In this document: in pieces, positions 9,322 through 19,032 of the stretch
Position numbering within the stretch: the stretch's first letter is position 1
Layout of the letters: every line of letters starts with the position of its first letter
NCBI GenBank assembly: GCA_027452145.1
Contig: DAIDHB010000064.1
Coordinates: 16,281-80,280 of the forward strand
DNA: 64,000 bases
Reading direction: 5' to 3'
Source: Planctomycetales bacterium
Lineage (GTDB): Bacteria > Planctomycetota > Planctomycetia > Isosphaerales > Isosphaeraceae
Made by a program: the position numbers and the translations under genes
Notes under the pieces: model-generated
What the model was told of the DNA's origin: nothing
Seen by the model: the letters and a program-made list of their open reading frames with translations, nothing else
Databases searched by the model: none

Positions 9322-11448
9322 CTAGATATAAACCCGCCGATTATAGACGTACCACTCGACGAGCAGGACGCTGAGGGCCGCCAGCGCGAAGTACCACCAG
9401 ATGTCCCGCTGGACCTCGGGCGTCTTCCGGGAGCCGGTGACGGGGTTATATCCGATCTTGATCTTGTAGGATTCGGCCTGGCCCGAGGGTGCCCCTTCGG
9501 GGACGAGCCCGCGCGAGGCGAGGTCGCTCTCGCGGAAGTCGAACAGGTTCACCGTGAACGGCAGCCGGCCGTTCGGCTCCCAGCGGGCCAGGTACACGCC
9601 CGTTTTCTCGGCGTCGTTGTAGATGAATGTTCCCTGGGGCGAGCGGGCGACCCTCACGTCGGCCCTGTCGGCCGAGTCGACCGCGATCTGCTTGTCGATC
9701 GTCTCCGCGTGCAGGACGACCGGCCGGCCGGGTTGCGAGACCTCGTCGCCGCCGCCCTCGCGGACGTTGCCCAGGGCCTGGATGCTGTTGAGGATGAACA
9801 GGGGGAAGCTGATGTAGCGGAACCACGTCGTGTTCGGCGTCTTGCCGTCGATCAATGGGAAGGCGACGACGGCGTCGGTGAACCCCTCGCGCGGGGCGAC
9901 GAAGGCGAGCGGGCCTGAGTTGCTCTCGATCAGGCTCCTGGCGCCCGGCGGCAGCTCGACAATGCTGGCCCTGGCGATGAAGACCAGGGAGAGGTCGCGG
10001 ATGTACTGCATCATCGGATGGCCGATATCCCAATCGAGAACCACCGGCTGCTTCACGTCCTTCGTCTTCGCATAGGCCGGTCCGGGCGGGAACACGCCGA
10101 AGTAGAGCGCATTGGCCTCGGGGGGCGACTCGGGCTTCACGCCGTCGTAGATGATCAGGTCGTAGCGCCCGCCCTTGATATCGCGGGTCACGGCGTCGGC
10201 GCGGGCCTCGTCGGGCGTCATGATGGCGACGTCGGCGCGCTCGGCGACCAGGGGGGTCTTCAGCGTATCGGCCAGGTAGCGATTTCCGGAGGTAATGGCG
10301 AGGACCTGTGCCTTGCGCGTGGTGCCGACGACGGTGTAGGCGCGGTTGTCGATGTCGAGGGCGTCCTTCACGGTGAGACGCACCTCGTAAGGTGCCAGCG
10401 CGGGGTCGGTCATGTCGAACTTGAACGACTGGTCAGTCTGCGGCGGGATCTTGAGCGCGATGGCGTCGATCAGCTCGCCCGCATCGCCGGGCTTGTCGGG
10501 CGCATGGCGATAGAGTTGGGCCTCGGTGGAGACCTCCTCGCCGCGGAAGTTGTGGACCCGTCCGAAGAGCTGATAGACCTCGGGTTTGTCCTCGTCGCGG
10601 CGGGACTGAAGGGCGACGACGGCGACGTTGTTCGACGGGTTCTGGGCGCGGTTCTTCTCTTCGACCTGGGCCGGGCCGTTGCCCTCTGCGGGCGGCGAGT
10701 ACGGGGGAGGCGGCGGACCGATCACGACGACCTCGGGCTCGAGGTTGCCCAGGCTGAAGCCCTCGACGTCGGCGAAGCCGCCATCGGTGTAGATGAACAG
10801 TTTGGGCGTGACCACGGACGACGCGACGATGCCCTCGCCGATCTGCTTGGAGGGATTTGCCAGCCCCGCGGCAACCTGGAGCCCCTCGCGCAGCGAGGTG
10901 GTCGACTGGGTCGGCTGGATGCTGTCGATCCGGAGCCGCAGCAGGCTGCGGTCGCCCGTGTAATTCGACACGACCCGCGCCGTGTCGGAGAAGGCGATCA
11001 CCATGGCCAGGTCGCCCGAGTTCATGTTGTCGACGACCTTCCTCGCGGCCTCCTTCGCCCTGGCGAGGCGACTCGGCGCGACGTCCGTCGCCGACATGCT
11101 CGCCGAGTTGTCGATCATCAGGACGAATCGCTGTCCGGTCGCGCCGCTCCCCTTCATCTGGGGGCCTGCCAGGGCGAGCATCGCCAGCCCGACGGCCAGG
11201 AGCTGGAGAAAAAGCAGCAGGTTGCGCCGGAGCCGCTGGAACAGGCTGTTGACGTGCAGGTCCTCCAGGCTCCGCTGCCAGAGCAGCGTGCTGGGCACCC
11301 GGACCGGCCGCCTCCTGAGCTTGAGGAAGTACAGCGCGATGATCCCGACCGGAATCCCCGCCAGCACCGCCCACGCCACGGCACCGAGCGGCGTGTTCAG
11401 CTCGATCGGGGAGCTCATCCGACTCAGTCCTTGCCAGAGATTGGTCAT
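9322..11448 (-). CDS. BatA-like membrane protein with von Willebrand factor A domain
   Basis: 708 residues. N-terminal transmembrane segments at about 23-43 and 77-95 with the LKLRRRPVRVPSTLLWQ block form the BatA N-terminal domain. A vWA domain follows, with an intact metal-ion-dependent adhesion site DNSAS at 113-117. A long beta-rich periplasmic region follows, and a final transmembrane helix near 683-700 precedes a short YNRR tail. An in-frame ATG at 11418 (residue 11) is a possible alternative start. It is the last gene of the leftward MoxR/DUF58/vWA cluster, whose members usually cooperate in envelope-associated assembly or stress tolerance. The ligand of the vWA domain is unknown. Confidence 0.9.
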   Translation of the reverse strand: MTNLWQGLSRMSSPIELNTPLGAVAWAVLAGIPVGIIALYFLKLRRRPVRVPSTLLWQRSLEDLHVNSLFQRLRRNLLLFLQLLAVGLAMLALAGPQMKGSGATGQRFVLMIDNSASMSATDVAPSRLARAKEAARKVVDNMNSGDLAMVIAFSDTARVVSNYTGDRSLLRLRIDSIQPTQSTTSLREGLQVAAGLANPSKQIGEGIVASSVVTPKLFIYTDGGFADVEGFSLGNLEPEVVVIGPPPPPYSPPAEGNGPAQVEEKNRAQNPSNNVAVVALQSRRDEDKPEVYQLFGRVHNFRGEEVSTEAQLYRHAPDKPGDAGELIDAIALKIPPQTDQSFKFDMTDPALAPYEVRLTVKDALDIDNRAYTVVGTTRKAQVLAITSGNRYLADTLKTPLVAERADVAIMTPDEARADAVTRDIKGGRYDLIIYDGVKPESPPEANALYFGVFPPGPAYAKTKDVKQPVVLDWDIGHPMMQYIRDLSLVFIARASIVELPPGARSLIESNSGPLAFVAPREGFTDAVVAFPLIDGKTPNTTWFRYISFPLFILNSIQALGNVREGGGDEVSQPGRPVVLHAETIDKQIAVDSADRADVRVARSPQGTFIYNDAEKTGVYLARWEPNGRLPFTVNLFDFRESDLASRGLVPEGAPSGQAESYKIKIGYNPVTGSRKTPEVQRDIWWYFALAALSVLLVEWYVYNRRVYI

Positions 11449-11476
11449 GGGTCGGGTCCAGCGGGGTTCGGCTTTT

Positions 11477-11520
11477 CAGTGGTCAGTGTTCAGTGAGTAG
11501 TGGTCAGTGGTCAGTGGTCG
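11477..11520. repeat. Simple repeat array, left arm (AGTGGTCAGTG units)
   Basis: A run of about four degenerate copies of AGTGGTCAGTG just beyond the start of the BatA-like gene. The same motif returns in opposite orientation at 11718-11807, so the two arrays bracket the 45-aa gene as inverted repeats. The run is clearly unlike coding sequence around it. Confidence 0.8.
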
Positions 11521-11561
11521 GTTTGCGTGAATAGTTGAGCGTGCTCCATGTCGCCCTTGGC

Positions 11562-11699
11562 TCACAACTCCGGTTCTCGATTGCGCTCGCCGATTCGTTC
11601 GCCCTTGCGTTTTCGGATCATGGTGTAAAGCACGTAAGCTACCACCACGGCGGCACCGCCGAAGAACACCCAGGGATTCGTGATCGCCCAATGATTCAT
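11562..11699 (-). CDS. 45-residue single-pass membrane protein
   Basis: ATG at 11699 is preceded by GAGGAG with 5-nt spacing, the best ribosome-binding site in this stretch. A longer in-frame version starting at 11786 reads into the simple repeat array and encodes repetitive VSEWWSV, so it is rejected. The peptide has one hydrophobic helix (WVFFGGAAVVVAYVLYTMI, about residues 9-27) followed by a strongly basic, then mixed-charge tail rich in Arg, Lys and Glu, predicting N-out/C-in topology. It lies between the DUF58 and BatA-like genes in the MoxR cluster, so a small accessory subunit role is plausible. No family is recognised. Confidence 0.65.
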   Translation of the reverse strand: MNHWAITNPWVFFGGAAVVVAYVLYTMIRKRKGERIGERNREPEL

Positions 11700-11717
11700 A
11701 AGTCTCCTCACGGAACT

Positions 11718-11807
11718 AAACACTGGCCACAACTCGCTGACGACTGACCACCACTCACTGACGACTGACCACCACTCACTGACCACTACTCACTGACCAC
11801 TGACCCA
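11718..11807. repeat. Simple repeat array, right arm (CACTGACCACT units)
   Basis: Contains two exact adjacent copies of a 21-bp unit (11737-11757 and 11758-11778), then further CACTGACCACT copies up to the stop codon of the DUF58 gene. It is the reverse complement of the array at 11477-11520. Similar ACTGACCACTG arrays occur between genes in several planctomycete genomes (recollection). Confidence 0.85.
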
Positions 11808-12761
11808 TCACTTCACCAACCCTCGCTCCCGCAGGTAGTTGAGGATCAGCTTGTCGAATGGGAACTGGTTGGTGGTGAAGATATAAGTGATACCGCGGGT
11901 GGTGCACCATTCCTTGATGCCGCCGACGAAGGCGTTGAGTGTGTCCTTGTAGCGTTTGATCAAGGGGGCGCTCATGGTGATCTCGGCGAAGTCGCCGTCC
12001 TCGGCGTCGACGAGGCGGAGGTCGCCGACGAGCTCGGGGTTGACTTCCTCCTGGCTCAGGACGTGGACCACGTAGATGTCCATGTTGCGGGCGAGGAGGT
12101 AGCGCAGGGCCTCCTGGTAGCCTCGCTTGTCGAGGAAGTCGGAGACGACCACGACGACGCCCTTGCCGGAGTGTCGGATGGCGAACTCGCGGGCCGCGGC
12201 GGTCAGGTCGCTGGTGCCCGTCGGCTGGAGCCGATCGAGGTACTGCACGACCCGCCACATCTGCGACCGGCCGCGGATACCGTGCAGCCCCTGCTCGAGC
12301 CGGGCGCTGAAGGTGTCGACGAGCACGCGGTCGTGATTCACCAGGCCGATGAACGACAGGGCCGCGGCGACCTGCTTGCCGTACCGGAGCTTGGTCGGCG
12401 TGCCGAAGTCCATCGACAGGCTGGTGTCGAGCATCGTGTAGACATGCAGGTCCTCCTCTTCGAGGAACAGCTTGAGGAACAGCCGGTCGAGACGGCCGTA
12501 GACGTTCCAGTCGATGTGCCGCAGGTCGTCGCCGACCGCGTAGTTGCGATGCTCGGCAAACTCCACCGACGACCCGCGGCGGCGGCTCTTGCGCTCGCCC
12601 TTCATCCGGCCGACGAAGATCTTGCGGCTGACCAGCTCGAGCTGCTCGAGCTTGTGGAGGAACACCGGGTCGAGCAGGGGGCCGGAGTTGGGATCGCCGG
12701 CCGGCGCGGGTTGCGGCTCCTGGACGTGGGCCATCGGGCTGGACGGTGCGATCGCGGCCAT
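11808..12761 (-). CDS. DUF58 domain-containing protein (vWA-like, MoxR partner)
   Basis: 317 residues. The DUF58 core is evident: RRRGSSVEFAEHRNYAVGDD, then RHIDWNVYGR near residue 85, followed by a vWA-like fold with the degenerate MIDAS MLDTSLSMDF. A later DFLDKRGYQEAL strand fits the same fold. There is no membrane segment, so it is cytoplasmic. DUF58 proteins are nearly always encoded next to a MoxR AAA ATPase, as here, and are thought to be its substrate or adaptor. The ATG at 12761 follows GAGG with 7-nt spacing. The stop codon is immediately beside the repeat array. Confidence 0.93.
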   Translation of the reverse strand: MAAIAPSSPMAHVQEPQPAPAGDPNSGPLLDPVFLHKLEQLELVSRKIFVGRMKGERKSRRRGSSVEFAEHRNYAVGDDLRHIDWNVYGRLDRLFLKLFLEEEDLHVYTMLDTSLSMDFGTPTKLRYGKQVAAALSFIGLVNHDRVLVDTFSARLEQGLHGIRGRSQMWRVVQYLDRLQPTGTSDLTAAAREFAIRHSGKGVVVVVSDFLDKRGYQEALRYLLARNMDIYVVHVLSQEEVNPELVGDLRLVDAEDGDFAEITMSAPLIKRYKDTLNAFVGGIKEWCTTRGITYIFTTNQFPFDKLILNYLRERGLVK

Positions 12762-12882
12762 TGGGTTTCCTCGCCTTCAACCACGCGCCTGTTGCGCCGA
12801 AACTCCGCGGGTTCCAGGCGGTGAAAACCATGGAGACTGGCTCCGGGTTTTCGAGGTGCCTGACCCCATTCTGTCCAGTCAT

Positions 12883-13248
12883 TCAGCCTACGCGGTCCGA
12901 GATCCAGAACAGGGACAGGATCAACGACACCGCCACGCCGAGCCCCACGACCCAGGGGATCAGAGCGGCCAGGAAGATCGTCCACCGCGCCTTGAGCCGC
13001 AGCGGCCGGCAGCGGTGCAGGAACCCCAGGGCGGTCAACCAGCTTTCGAGGATCACCACCGCACCGGCCGACGCGGTGGCGATGGCCAGCTCGGGCTCGG
13101 AGTGCCAGCCGAGGACCGCGGCACCGAACAGCAGCGCGCAGAGCCCCACCAGGCACATCAGGTCGCCCGTGGTGAAGATCAGGGACTCCCGCCGGGGCGG
13201 AATCCACTCCTGGTCGAGAGCCGGTGGCGGGTCGTAGGGGTCGTGCAT
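12883..13248 (-). CDS. Small integral membrane protein of the MoxR cluster
   Basis: 121 residues. A Pro-rich N-terminus (MHDPYDPPPALDQEWIPPR) is followed by three or four hydrophobic segments at about 27-47, 54-74 and 88-115. No recognised domain. It sits between the MoxR ATPase gene (103 nt upstream) and DUF58 (about 120 nt downstream) on the same strand, a position where planctomycete clusters often carry a short unnamed membrane protein. A membrane-scaffold role is only inference. Confidence 0.8.
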   Translation of the reverse strand: MHDPYDPPPALDQEWIPPRRESLIFTTGDLMCLVGLCALLFGAAVLGWHSEPELAIATASAGAVVILESWLTALGFLHRCRPLRLKARWTIFLAALIPWVVGLGVAVSLILSLFWISDRVG

Positions 13249-13351
13249 TGTCGCTCTTCAGCCGTTCGAGGTCGCCGGCCGGTTCGGATGGTCGGGTGAT
13301 CCGCCGCGGTCGAGTGTGCAGCGGCGGATTTCGGGTGCGTTGACTGGACGC

Positions 13352-14371
<1,020 letters not shown>

Positions 14372-14495
14372 CGGGATTGGTCCTTTCGCGAGAGTCGGTC
14401 GGGCGCTTCGATTCGCGGCGAAGAGTGGGCTCTAGATTTCGGGTGAAGAGATCTCACTGGCCTCGGGAGGCCGGGCGATCGGGACGAGTCCGTCA

Positions 14496-17400
14496 TCACG
14501 ACGACGGCCTGTCCTTCTCGCGCTCCTCCCAGACGCGCTGCTTGGCCTTGAGCAGGCGATTGGTGTAGTTCTCCTTCGGGGCTTCCTTCGCGGGCGCGGC
14601 CATCCCGGGCGCCTGGCGCTCGGTCGGGGCGGCCGGTTCGCGGGGCGTCGAGCCCTCGAGCAAGGGCTCGCCGATCGGCCCGGACGGGGGTGTGACGGTG
14701 AAGATGGGCGAGGTCCCCTCGGCCCTGGCGGCCGCGTCGGGCGCGGCGGCGCGACTGCGGTCGAGCTGCTCGTCGACCTCCGCCTTGCGGCTCTTGAGCT
14801 TCTCCATGTACTCGCTCGGCGCGACGGCGTCCTGGCCGCGGAGCTTCCGCCACTCGTTGAGCGCGGCGGTGCGGATGCGGTCCACGTCGATCGCGATCCG
14901 GCGGACGGCGACGTCGACGAGGAAGACGCACGCGGCCAGCCAGAGGAGCAGGGGCCACAGCGGTGCGAATGACCGGGGATTGACGAGCTCCGGGTCGCGG
15001 CGGAAGTGGTCGACCCCGCCGAGGGTGTGCGGCAGGTCGACCCGGCCGTCGGGATGGAACTTCCACTTCGCGATCTGGCCATTCGTGATCGTCGCGAGCT
15101 GCTCGAGATTCGAGGGGTTGCTCCGCAGCTCGCGATACTCGTCCGAATAGGGCACCGACACGCCCGACGAGATGATCCCCTGGACGTTGTCCGCCCCCCG
15201 ATAGCGGAGGTTGACGAAGTAGTTGCCACTGGTGTCGGCGTTGTCGATCGTCGCCTCGTAGCGGCCGGGGGCGGTCTGGACCAGCTCGACGGGGGCCGGC
15301 TTCAGGTCGGGGTCGACCACCGTGCCCTGGATGCGCAGGAAGTTGAGGAACTGGTTCTCCTTGTCCAGGGCGTCGATGACCACCTTGATCCGTCCCTGCT
15401 CGCGCCGGACGTTCAGGGTGAGGTTGCCCCGGTCTGCCGGCCGCATCGACCAGCGGACGAGCTGCGACCAGAACGCGGCGTAGCTCGGCCAGTCGGGCCA
15501 GGCCTTCGCCCACCGGCGGCCGGCGTCGCTGGTGAACGCGACCGACCGTCCCAGGCCGTAGGTCCAGTGCGCCAGCAGGGGGTTGGTCTGGCCGGCCGGC
15601 AGCGGCGAGACGAGCGGGATCTCGACCAGCTCGTTCTCCTTGGCCGAGGTCAGCACCAGGCCCGAGATCCCGGGCAGCTTCTCGGCGAGCTGCGGGTCGA
15701 GGGCCTCCGTCACCGGGTAATTCACCTTGGGCGACCAGGGAGGATTCTGCTCGAAGATCAGGGGGCGCGAAATCGACCGCGCCTCCTTCTGGTAGATCCG
15801 CGGAAGGGCCCGGGGATTGGTGACGTTGTAGAAGTTCCCCTTGGTCTTGAGCGCCAGGTTCCGCATGATGCTCTGTGCGCTGGGATCATTCCCGTGCGCG
15901 GCGGTCAGGACGGTCGTCACCGTGATCTTGCTGGCTGCGAGCTGGTTGATCACGCGGCTGCTCGGCGGGGTCGGGTCGCCGTCGCTGATGATCACGATGT
16001 GCTTGCTCATCGCGTCCTTGATCGAGTTGAGCCCCTGCATGGCCTTCTGGAGCGACGGGTCGAAGTCGGGCATGTCGCCGGGCGTCATCCGGTCGATGGA
16101 GCGGAGCATCGAGTTCCGTCCGGAGCCGATCGGCCGGAGGCTGAACAGCCAGGCTTCCTGGCCCTCCCAGTGCAGCAGGCCGGCGTAGTCGTAGTTGGAC
16201 AGCGAGCTGATCGCCGCCTTGGCCACGACCTTCTGCCAGTAGTTCCCCTCAGGGATCTCGCTGGCGTGCATGATCAGGACCATCGCGCCGATGCCCTGGA
16301 CCTTCAGCGCCTTGATCTGCATGTCGACCGGCAGGGCCTTCTCGACGGGCGTGTTCATCCAGCCGCCGGCGCCGAAGCTGTCGGGCCCGCCGATCATGAT
16401 CAGCCCGGCGCCCATGTCGTGGCAGTTGGTCGCGAGGAGCTCGTGCTGCGTCTCGGTGAACGATTCCTTGGGGACGTTCGCCAGGATCACCGCGTCGTAC
16501 GGCTGGAGCTGGGCCAGGTCGGTCGGCAGCGTGTCGCCGCCGATCCCGGTCGAGCCGTCGATCCGGGGTGCGACCAGGACCTTGACCTCGATCTCCTTCT
16601 CGCGGAGCGCCTTGACCAGCTCGGCATGATCGCCCGAGGTCCCCTCGATCAGGAGGACCTGGGCCTTGCCCCGCGCGTGCGTGAACCCCTCGGCGCGGTT
16701 GTTGATCGCGCGCTGGTCGCCGCTCCCCTTGATCGGATTGAACTCGGCGCTGAAGGTGTAGAAGTTGGGCTCGGTGATGAGCTGCTTGAGCGTCCTGACG
16801 TTCACGCCTCGATCCAGCTCGACCGGGATCGGCTGCTCGTTCCCCGTGGCGGGCACGGTGGCGCCGTCGGACTTTTGGAAGATCTGGAGCGTGCCGCTCG
16901 TCGGCTCGCTGGCGCGGATCACCACGTTGATGTTGACCGTCTCGCCCTTCTTCACGTCGGGCGGGATCGAGACCTTCTCGACCAGGACCTCGCGATCGTA
17001 GAAGTATTCGATCGGCAGGACGTCGACCTGCACCTCGAGCGCCTGCGCGGCCAGCGCCTGCTCGATCAGGTTGCCGCGGTTCTCGTTGCCGTCGGAGAGG
17101 ACGACCAGCCGGCGCGCTGTGTCCTCGGGGAATGTGGCGAGCGCGAGCTTCACGGCCGCCGCGATGTCGGTGTTCTCCTGGTCGATCCGGTTCTCGATCC
17201 CCATCAGGCTCAGCTCGCTAGGCGCCGGGGGGATCTCGACCCGCGGCTCGCGGCCGAAGACCACGACGCCCGCCATGTCATCCCGCCGGCGCTTCTTCGA
17301 GGCCTCGGAGACGTAGTCGAGCGCCGCCTTCTTGCGTTCGTTGGGGATGCTGTTGGAATCGTCGATGAGGAAGACCGTGGTCAACCGATCGGTGACGCGC

Positions 17401-17597
17401 ACCGACTGCACCTGCGCCAGAGCCAGGACGATCAGCGAGATCACCGACGCGCGCAACAGGATCGCCAGCGCGCGGCGGACTGGACCCAGCCCGGCGAGGC
17501 TGCGGTAGCTCATCCACACCAGGGGCGGGACGATCAGCGGGATGAGGATCAGCCACCAGGGGTTCCCCACCGAGATGGACCAGCGGCCCAGCATCAT
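14496..17597 (-). CDS. Large membrane vWA protein with glutamine-amidotransferase-like domain
   Basis: 1033 residues. Two N-terminal transmembrane helices (about 15-32 and 43-62) precede a vWA domain with MIDAS DDSNS at 79-83. A central class-I amidotransferase-like region (about 310-440; MIGGPDSFGAGG) lacks an obvious catalytic Cys, so it is probably non-enzymatic. A second vWA-like strand, HIVIISDGDPTPPSS, lies near 545-560. A beta-rich region, a C-terminal transmembrane helix (about 880-900) and a cytoplasmic Pro/Lys-rich tail follow. It begins 12 nt after the NHL lipoprotein stop, so the two are co-transcribed. The domain order matches the large vWA/GATase-like membrane proteins of MoxR clusters; its role in the cell is not established. 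Confidence 0.9.
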   Translation of the reverse strand: MMLGRWSISVGNPWWLILIPLIVPPLVWMSYRSLAGLGPVRRALAILLRASVISLIVLALAQVQSVRVTDRLTTVFLIDDSNSIPNERKKAALDYVSEASKKRRRDDMAGVVVFGREPRVEIPPAPSELSLMGIENRIDQENTDIAAAVKLALATFPEDTARRLVVLSDGNENRGNLIEQALAAQALEVQVDVLPIEYFYDREVLVEKVSIPPDVKKGETVNINVVIRASEPTSGTLQIFQKSDGATVPATGNEQPIPVELDRGVNVRTLKQLITEPNFYTFSAEFNPIKGSGDQRAINNRAEGFTHARGKAQVLLIEGTSGDHAELVKALREKEIEVKVLVAPRIDGSTGIGGDTLPTDLAQLQPYDAVILANVPKESFTETQHELLATNCHDMGAGLIMIGGPDSFGAGGWMNTPVEKALPVDMQIKALKVQGIGAMVLIMHASEIPEGNYWQKVVAKAAISSLSNYDYAGLLHWEGQEAWLFSLRPIGSGRNSMLRSIDRMTPGDMPDFDPSLQKAMQGLNSIKDAMSKHIVIISDGDPTPPSSRVINQLAASKITVTTVLTAAHGNDPSAQSIMRNLALKTKGNFYNVTNPRALPRIYQKEARSISRPLIFEQNPPWSPKVNYPVTEALDPQLAEKLPGISGLVLTSAKENELVEIPLVSPLPAGQTNPLLAHWTYGLGRSVAFTSDAGRRWAKAWPDWPSYAAFWSQLVRWSMRPADRGNLTLNVRREQGRIKVVIDALDKENQFLNFLRIQGTVVDPDLKPAPVELVQTAPGRYEATIDNADTSGNYFVNLRYRGADNVQGIISSGVSVPYSDEYRELRSNPSNLEQLATITNGQIAKWKFHPDGRVDLPHTLGGVDHFRRDPELVNPRSFAPLWPLLLWLAACVFLVDVAVRRIAIDVDRIRTAALNEWRKLRGQDAVAPSEYMEKLKSRKAEVDEQLDRSRAAAPDAAARAEGTSPIFTVTPPSGPIGEPLLEGSTPREPAAPTERQAPGMAAPAKEAPKENYTNRLLKAKQRVWEEREKDRPSS

Positions 17598-17609
17598 CGC
17601 CTGATCCCC

Positions 17610-18557
17610 CTACATCCGGAACCGCTGGACGCGGTGGTTGTTCGAGTCGATGACCGAGACGTAGCCCTCGCGGTCGACGGCGAGCGCATAGGGGTTGTAA
17701 AGCTGCCCCGGCCCGCGGCCCGGCGTGCCCCAGGTCCCGAGGGACTGGCCGTCGAGCGTGAACTTCTGGACGCGGTGATTGCCGTACTCGCAGACATACA
17801 GGTAATGGTCCGGCCCGATCGCCAGGTCATAGGGGTAGCTCATCTCGCCCGGCTCGTCGCCGCGCGAGCCCCAGAGGTCGAGCAGCTTGCCCTTCGTGTC
17901 GAAGACCTGGATGCGATGGTTGCAGCTATCCGCGACGAAGATCCGCTCCGACTCGTCCATCGTGATCGCCCGGGGCCGCAGGAACTCGCCCGGCTCGTAG
18001 CCGTGGCCTCCCCACTGGCGGAGCCATTTCCCCTCCGGCGAGAAGACCTGGATCCGGTCGTTCTCGCCGTACTCGGCGACGTAGTAATTGCCCTGGTGGT
18101 CGATCACCACGTCGGTCGGGTAGCCGAACCGGCCCGGCGTGGAGCCCTGGACGCCGTCGCCAACCTGGAGCTTGAGCTCCCCCTCGCGCGAGTACACCAG
18201 CACCCGGTAGAAATGCGTGTCGGCGACCAGCAGCCGGCCGAGCCGGTCGATCGTCAGGCCGCTCGGGCCGTCGACGTTGAAGTCGGGCGTCCGCCAGCTC
18301 CGCAGGAAATTGCCGTCGCGGTCGAAGACCTGGATCCGGTCGGTCAGGTCGGCCAGGTAGAGATCATCATCCGCGTCAAACGCCGCGACGCGCGGCTTGT
18401 GCAGGTGCCCCGGCTTGACCCCGTGCACGCCCCAGACCAGCTCTGGAGTCGACCGGGAGCGCGGAATGCAGCCGCCCGCCACGGTCATGAGCAGGGCCAC
18501 GACCGCCCAGCACCGGACGATCTTCGCCCCATCGAGCTGCCTCGTTGTGCGTCTCAC
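17610..18557 (-). CDS. NHL-repeat beta-propeller lipoprotein
   Basis: 315 residues from a GTG at 18557, with GGGGAAG about 6 nt upstream. The signal peptide ends in a lipobox VAGGC (Cys near residue 30), predicting a lipid-anchored extracytoplasmic protein. Six blade motifs follow in order, each ending like RIQVFD or HRVQKF (for example VADSCNHRIQVFD, VCEYGNHRVQKFT), giving a complete six-bladed NHL propeller with no extra domain. NHL propellers bind proteins, RNA or small ligands. It is the first gene of the MoxR/vWA run, 12 nt ahead of the large vWA gene, so a surface-sensing or scaffold role in that complex is plausible. Confidence 0.9.
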   Translation of the reverse strand: MRRTTRQLDGAKIVRCWAVVALLMTVAGGCIPRSRSTPELVWGVHGVKPGHLHKPRVAAFDADDDLYLADLTDRIQVFDRDGNFLRSWRTPDFNVDGPSGLTIDRLGRLLVADTHFYRVLVYSREGELKLQVGDGVQGSTPGRFGYPTDVVIDHQGNYYVAEYGENDRIQVFSPEGKWLRQWGGHGYEPGEFLRPRAITMDESERIFVADSCNHRIQVFDTKGKLLDLWGSRGDEPGEMSYPYDLAIGPDHYLYVCEYGNHRVQKFTLDGQSLGTWGTPGRGPGQLYNPYALAVDREGYVSVIDSNNHRVQRFRM

Positions 18558-18693
18558 GGATGCTTCCCCGGGCCGACCGGCGGCTTTGGACGCGGACGTG
18601 CAATCCCGTAGAATCTAATACGACGGCGGTCTCGGACGCAAGTCATAGGGCCGTCCGTCTTCCGATTTCCTTCGTCGGCGAGGGGGTGGGTCG

Positions 18694-18999
18694 ATGGCCG
18701 AGTGGGTCGCGGTCTGTCGGCTGGATGAGATCAAGGAAGGGCGGGGCGTGTCGCGCGACGCGGCCGGGGTGCGCGTGGCCGTGTTCCGGTCGGGCGACCA
18801 GGTGTTCGTGCTCTCCGGGCGGTGTCCGCATGCGAATGGTCCGCTGGGGCTCGGCTGGGTCGAGGACGGCGAGGCCGTCTGCCCGCTGCACCGCTGGCGG
18901 TTCCGGCTGGAGGACGGCCGCTGCTCGACCGTCCGGGGTCACAATGTACACCGGTTCCGCAGCGAGATCCGCGGGGATGAGGTCTGGGCGCTGGTCTGA
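18694..18999 (+). CDS. Rieske [2Fe-2S] ferredoxin-like protein (NirD type)
   Basis: 101 residues, one domain. Both cluster-binding boxes are intact: CPHANGPLG (Cys-x-His) and CPLHRWRF (Cys-x2-His), about 16 residues apart. The short length and the lack of a disulfide-forming extra Cys pair fit the soluble, NirD-like or dioxygenase-ferredoxin type. It would shuttle electrons in the cytoplasm. It is divergent from the NHL lipoprotein and convergent with selB, so no partner oxidase or reductase is evident. Confidence 0.9.
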   Translation: MAEWVAVCRLDEIKEGRGVSRDAAGVRVAVFRSGDQVFVLSGRCPHANGPLGLGWVEDGEAVCPLHRWRFRLEDGRCSTVRGHNVHRFRSEIRGDEVWALV

Positions 19000-19032
19000 C
19001 GGCCGGGCGGGCTCAGCGCGGGCGGTTTCCAG

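Noticed and set aside
11700..11786. Longer start of the 45-aa membrane peptide reading VSEWWSV repeats
   Set aside because: It is translation of the simple repeat array; the ATG at 11699 has a real ribosome-binding site.
15006..18611. 1201-residue plus-strand frame opposite the vWA and NHL genes
   Set aside because: Antisense shadow of two well-supported genes; composition is Arg/Asp/Gly/Val-rich without any domain.
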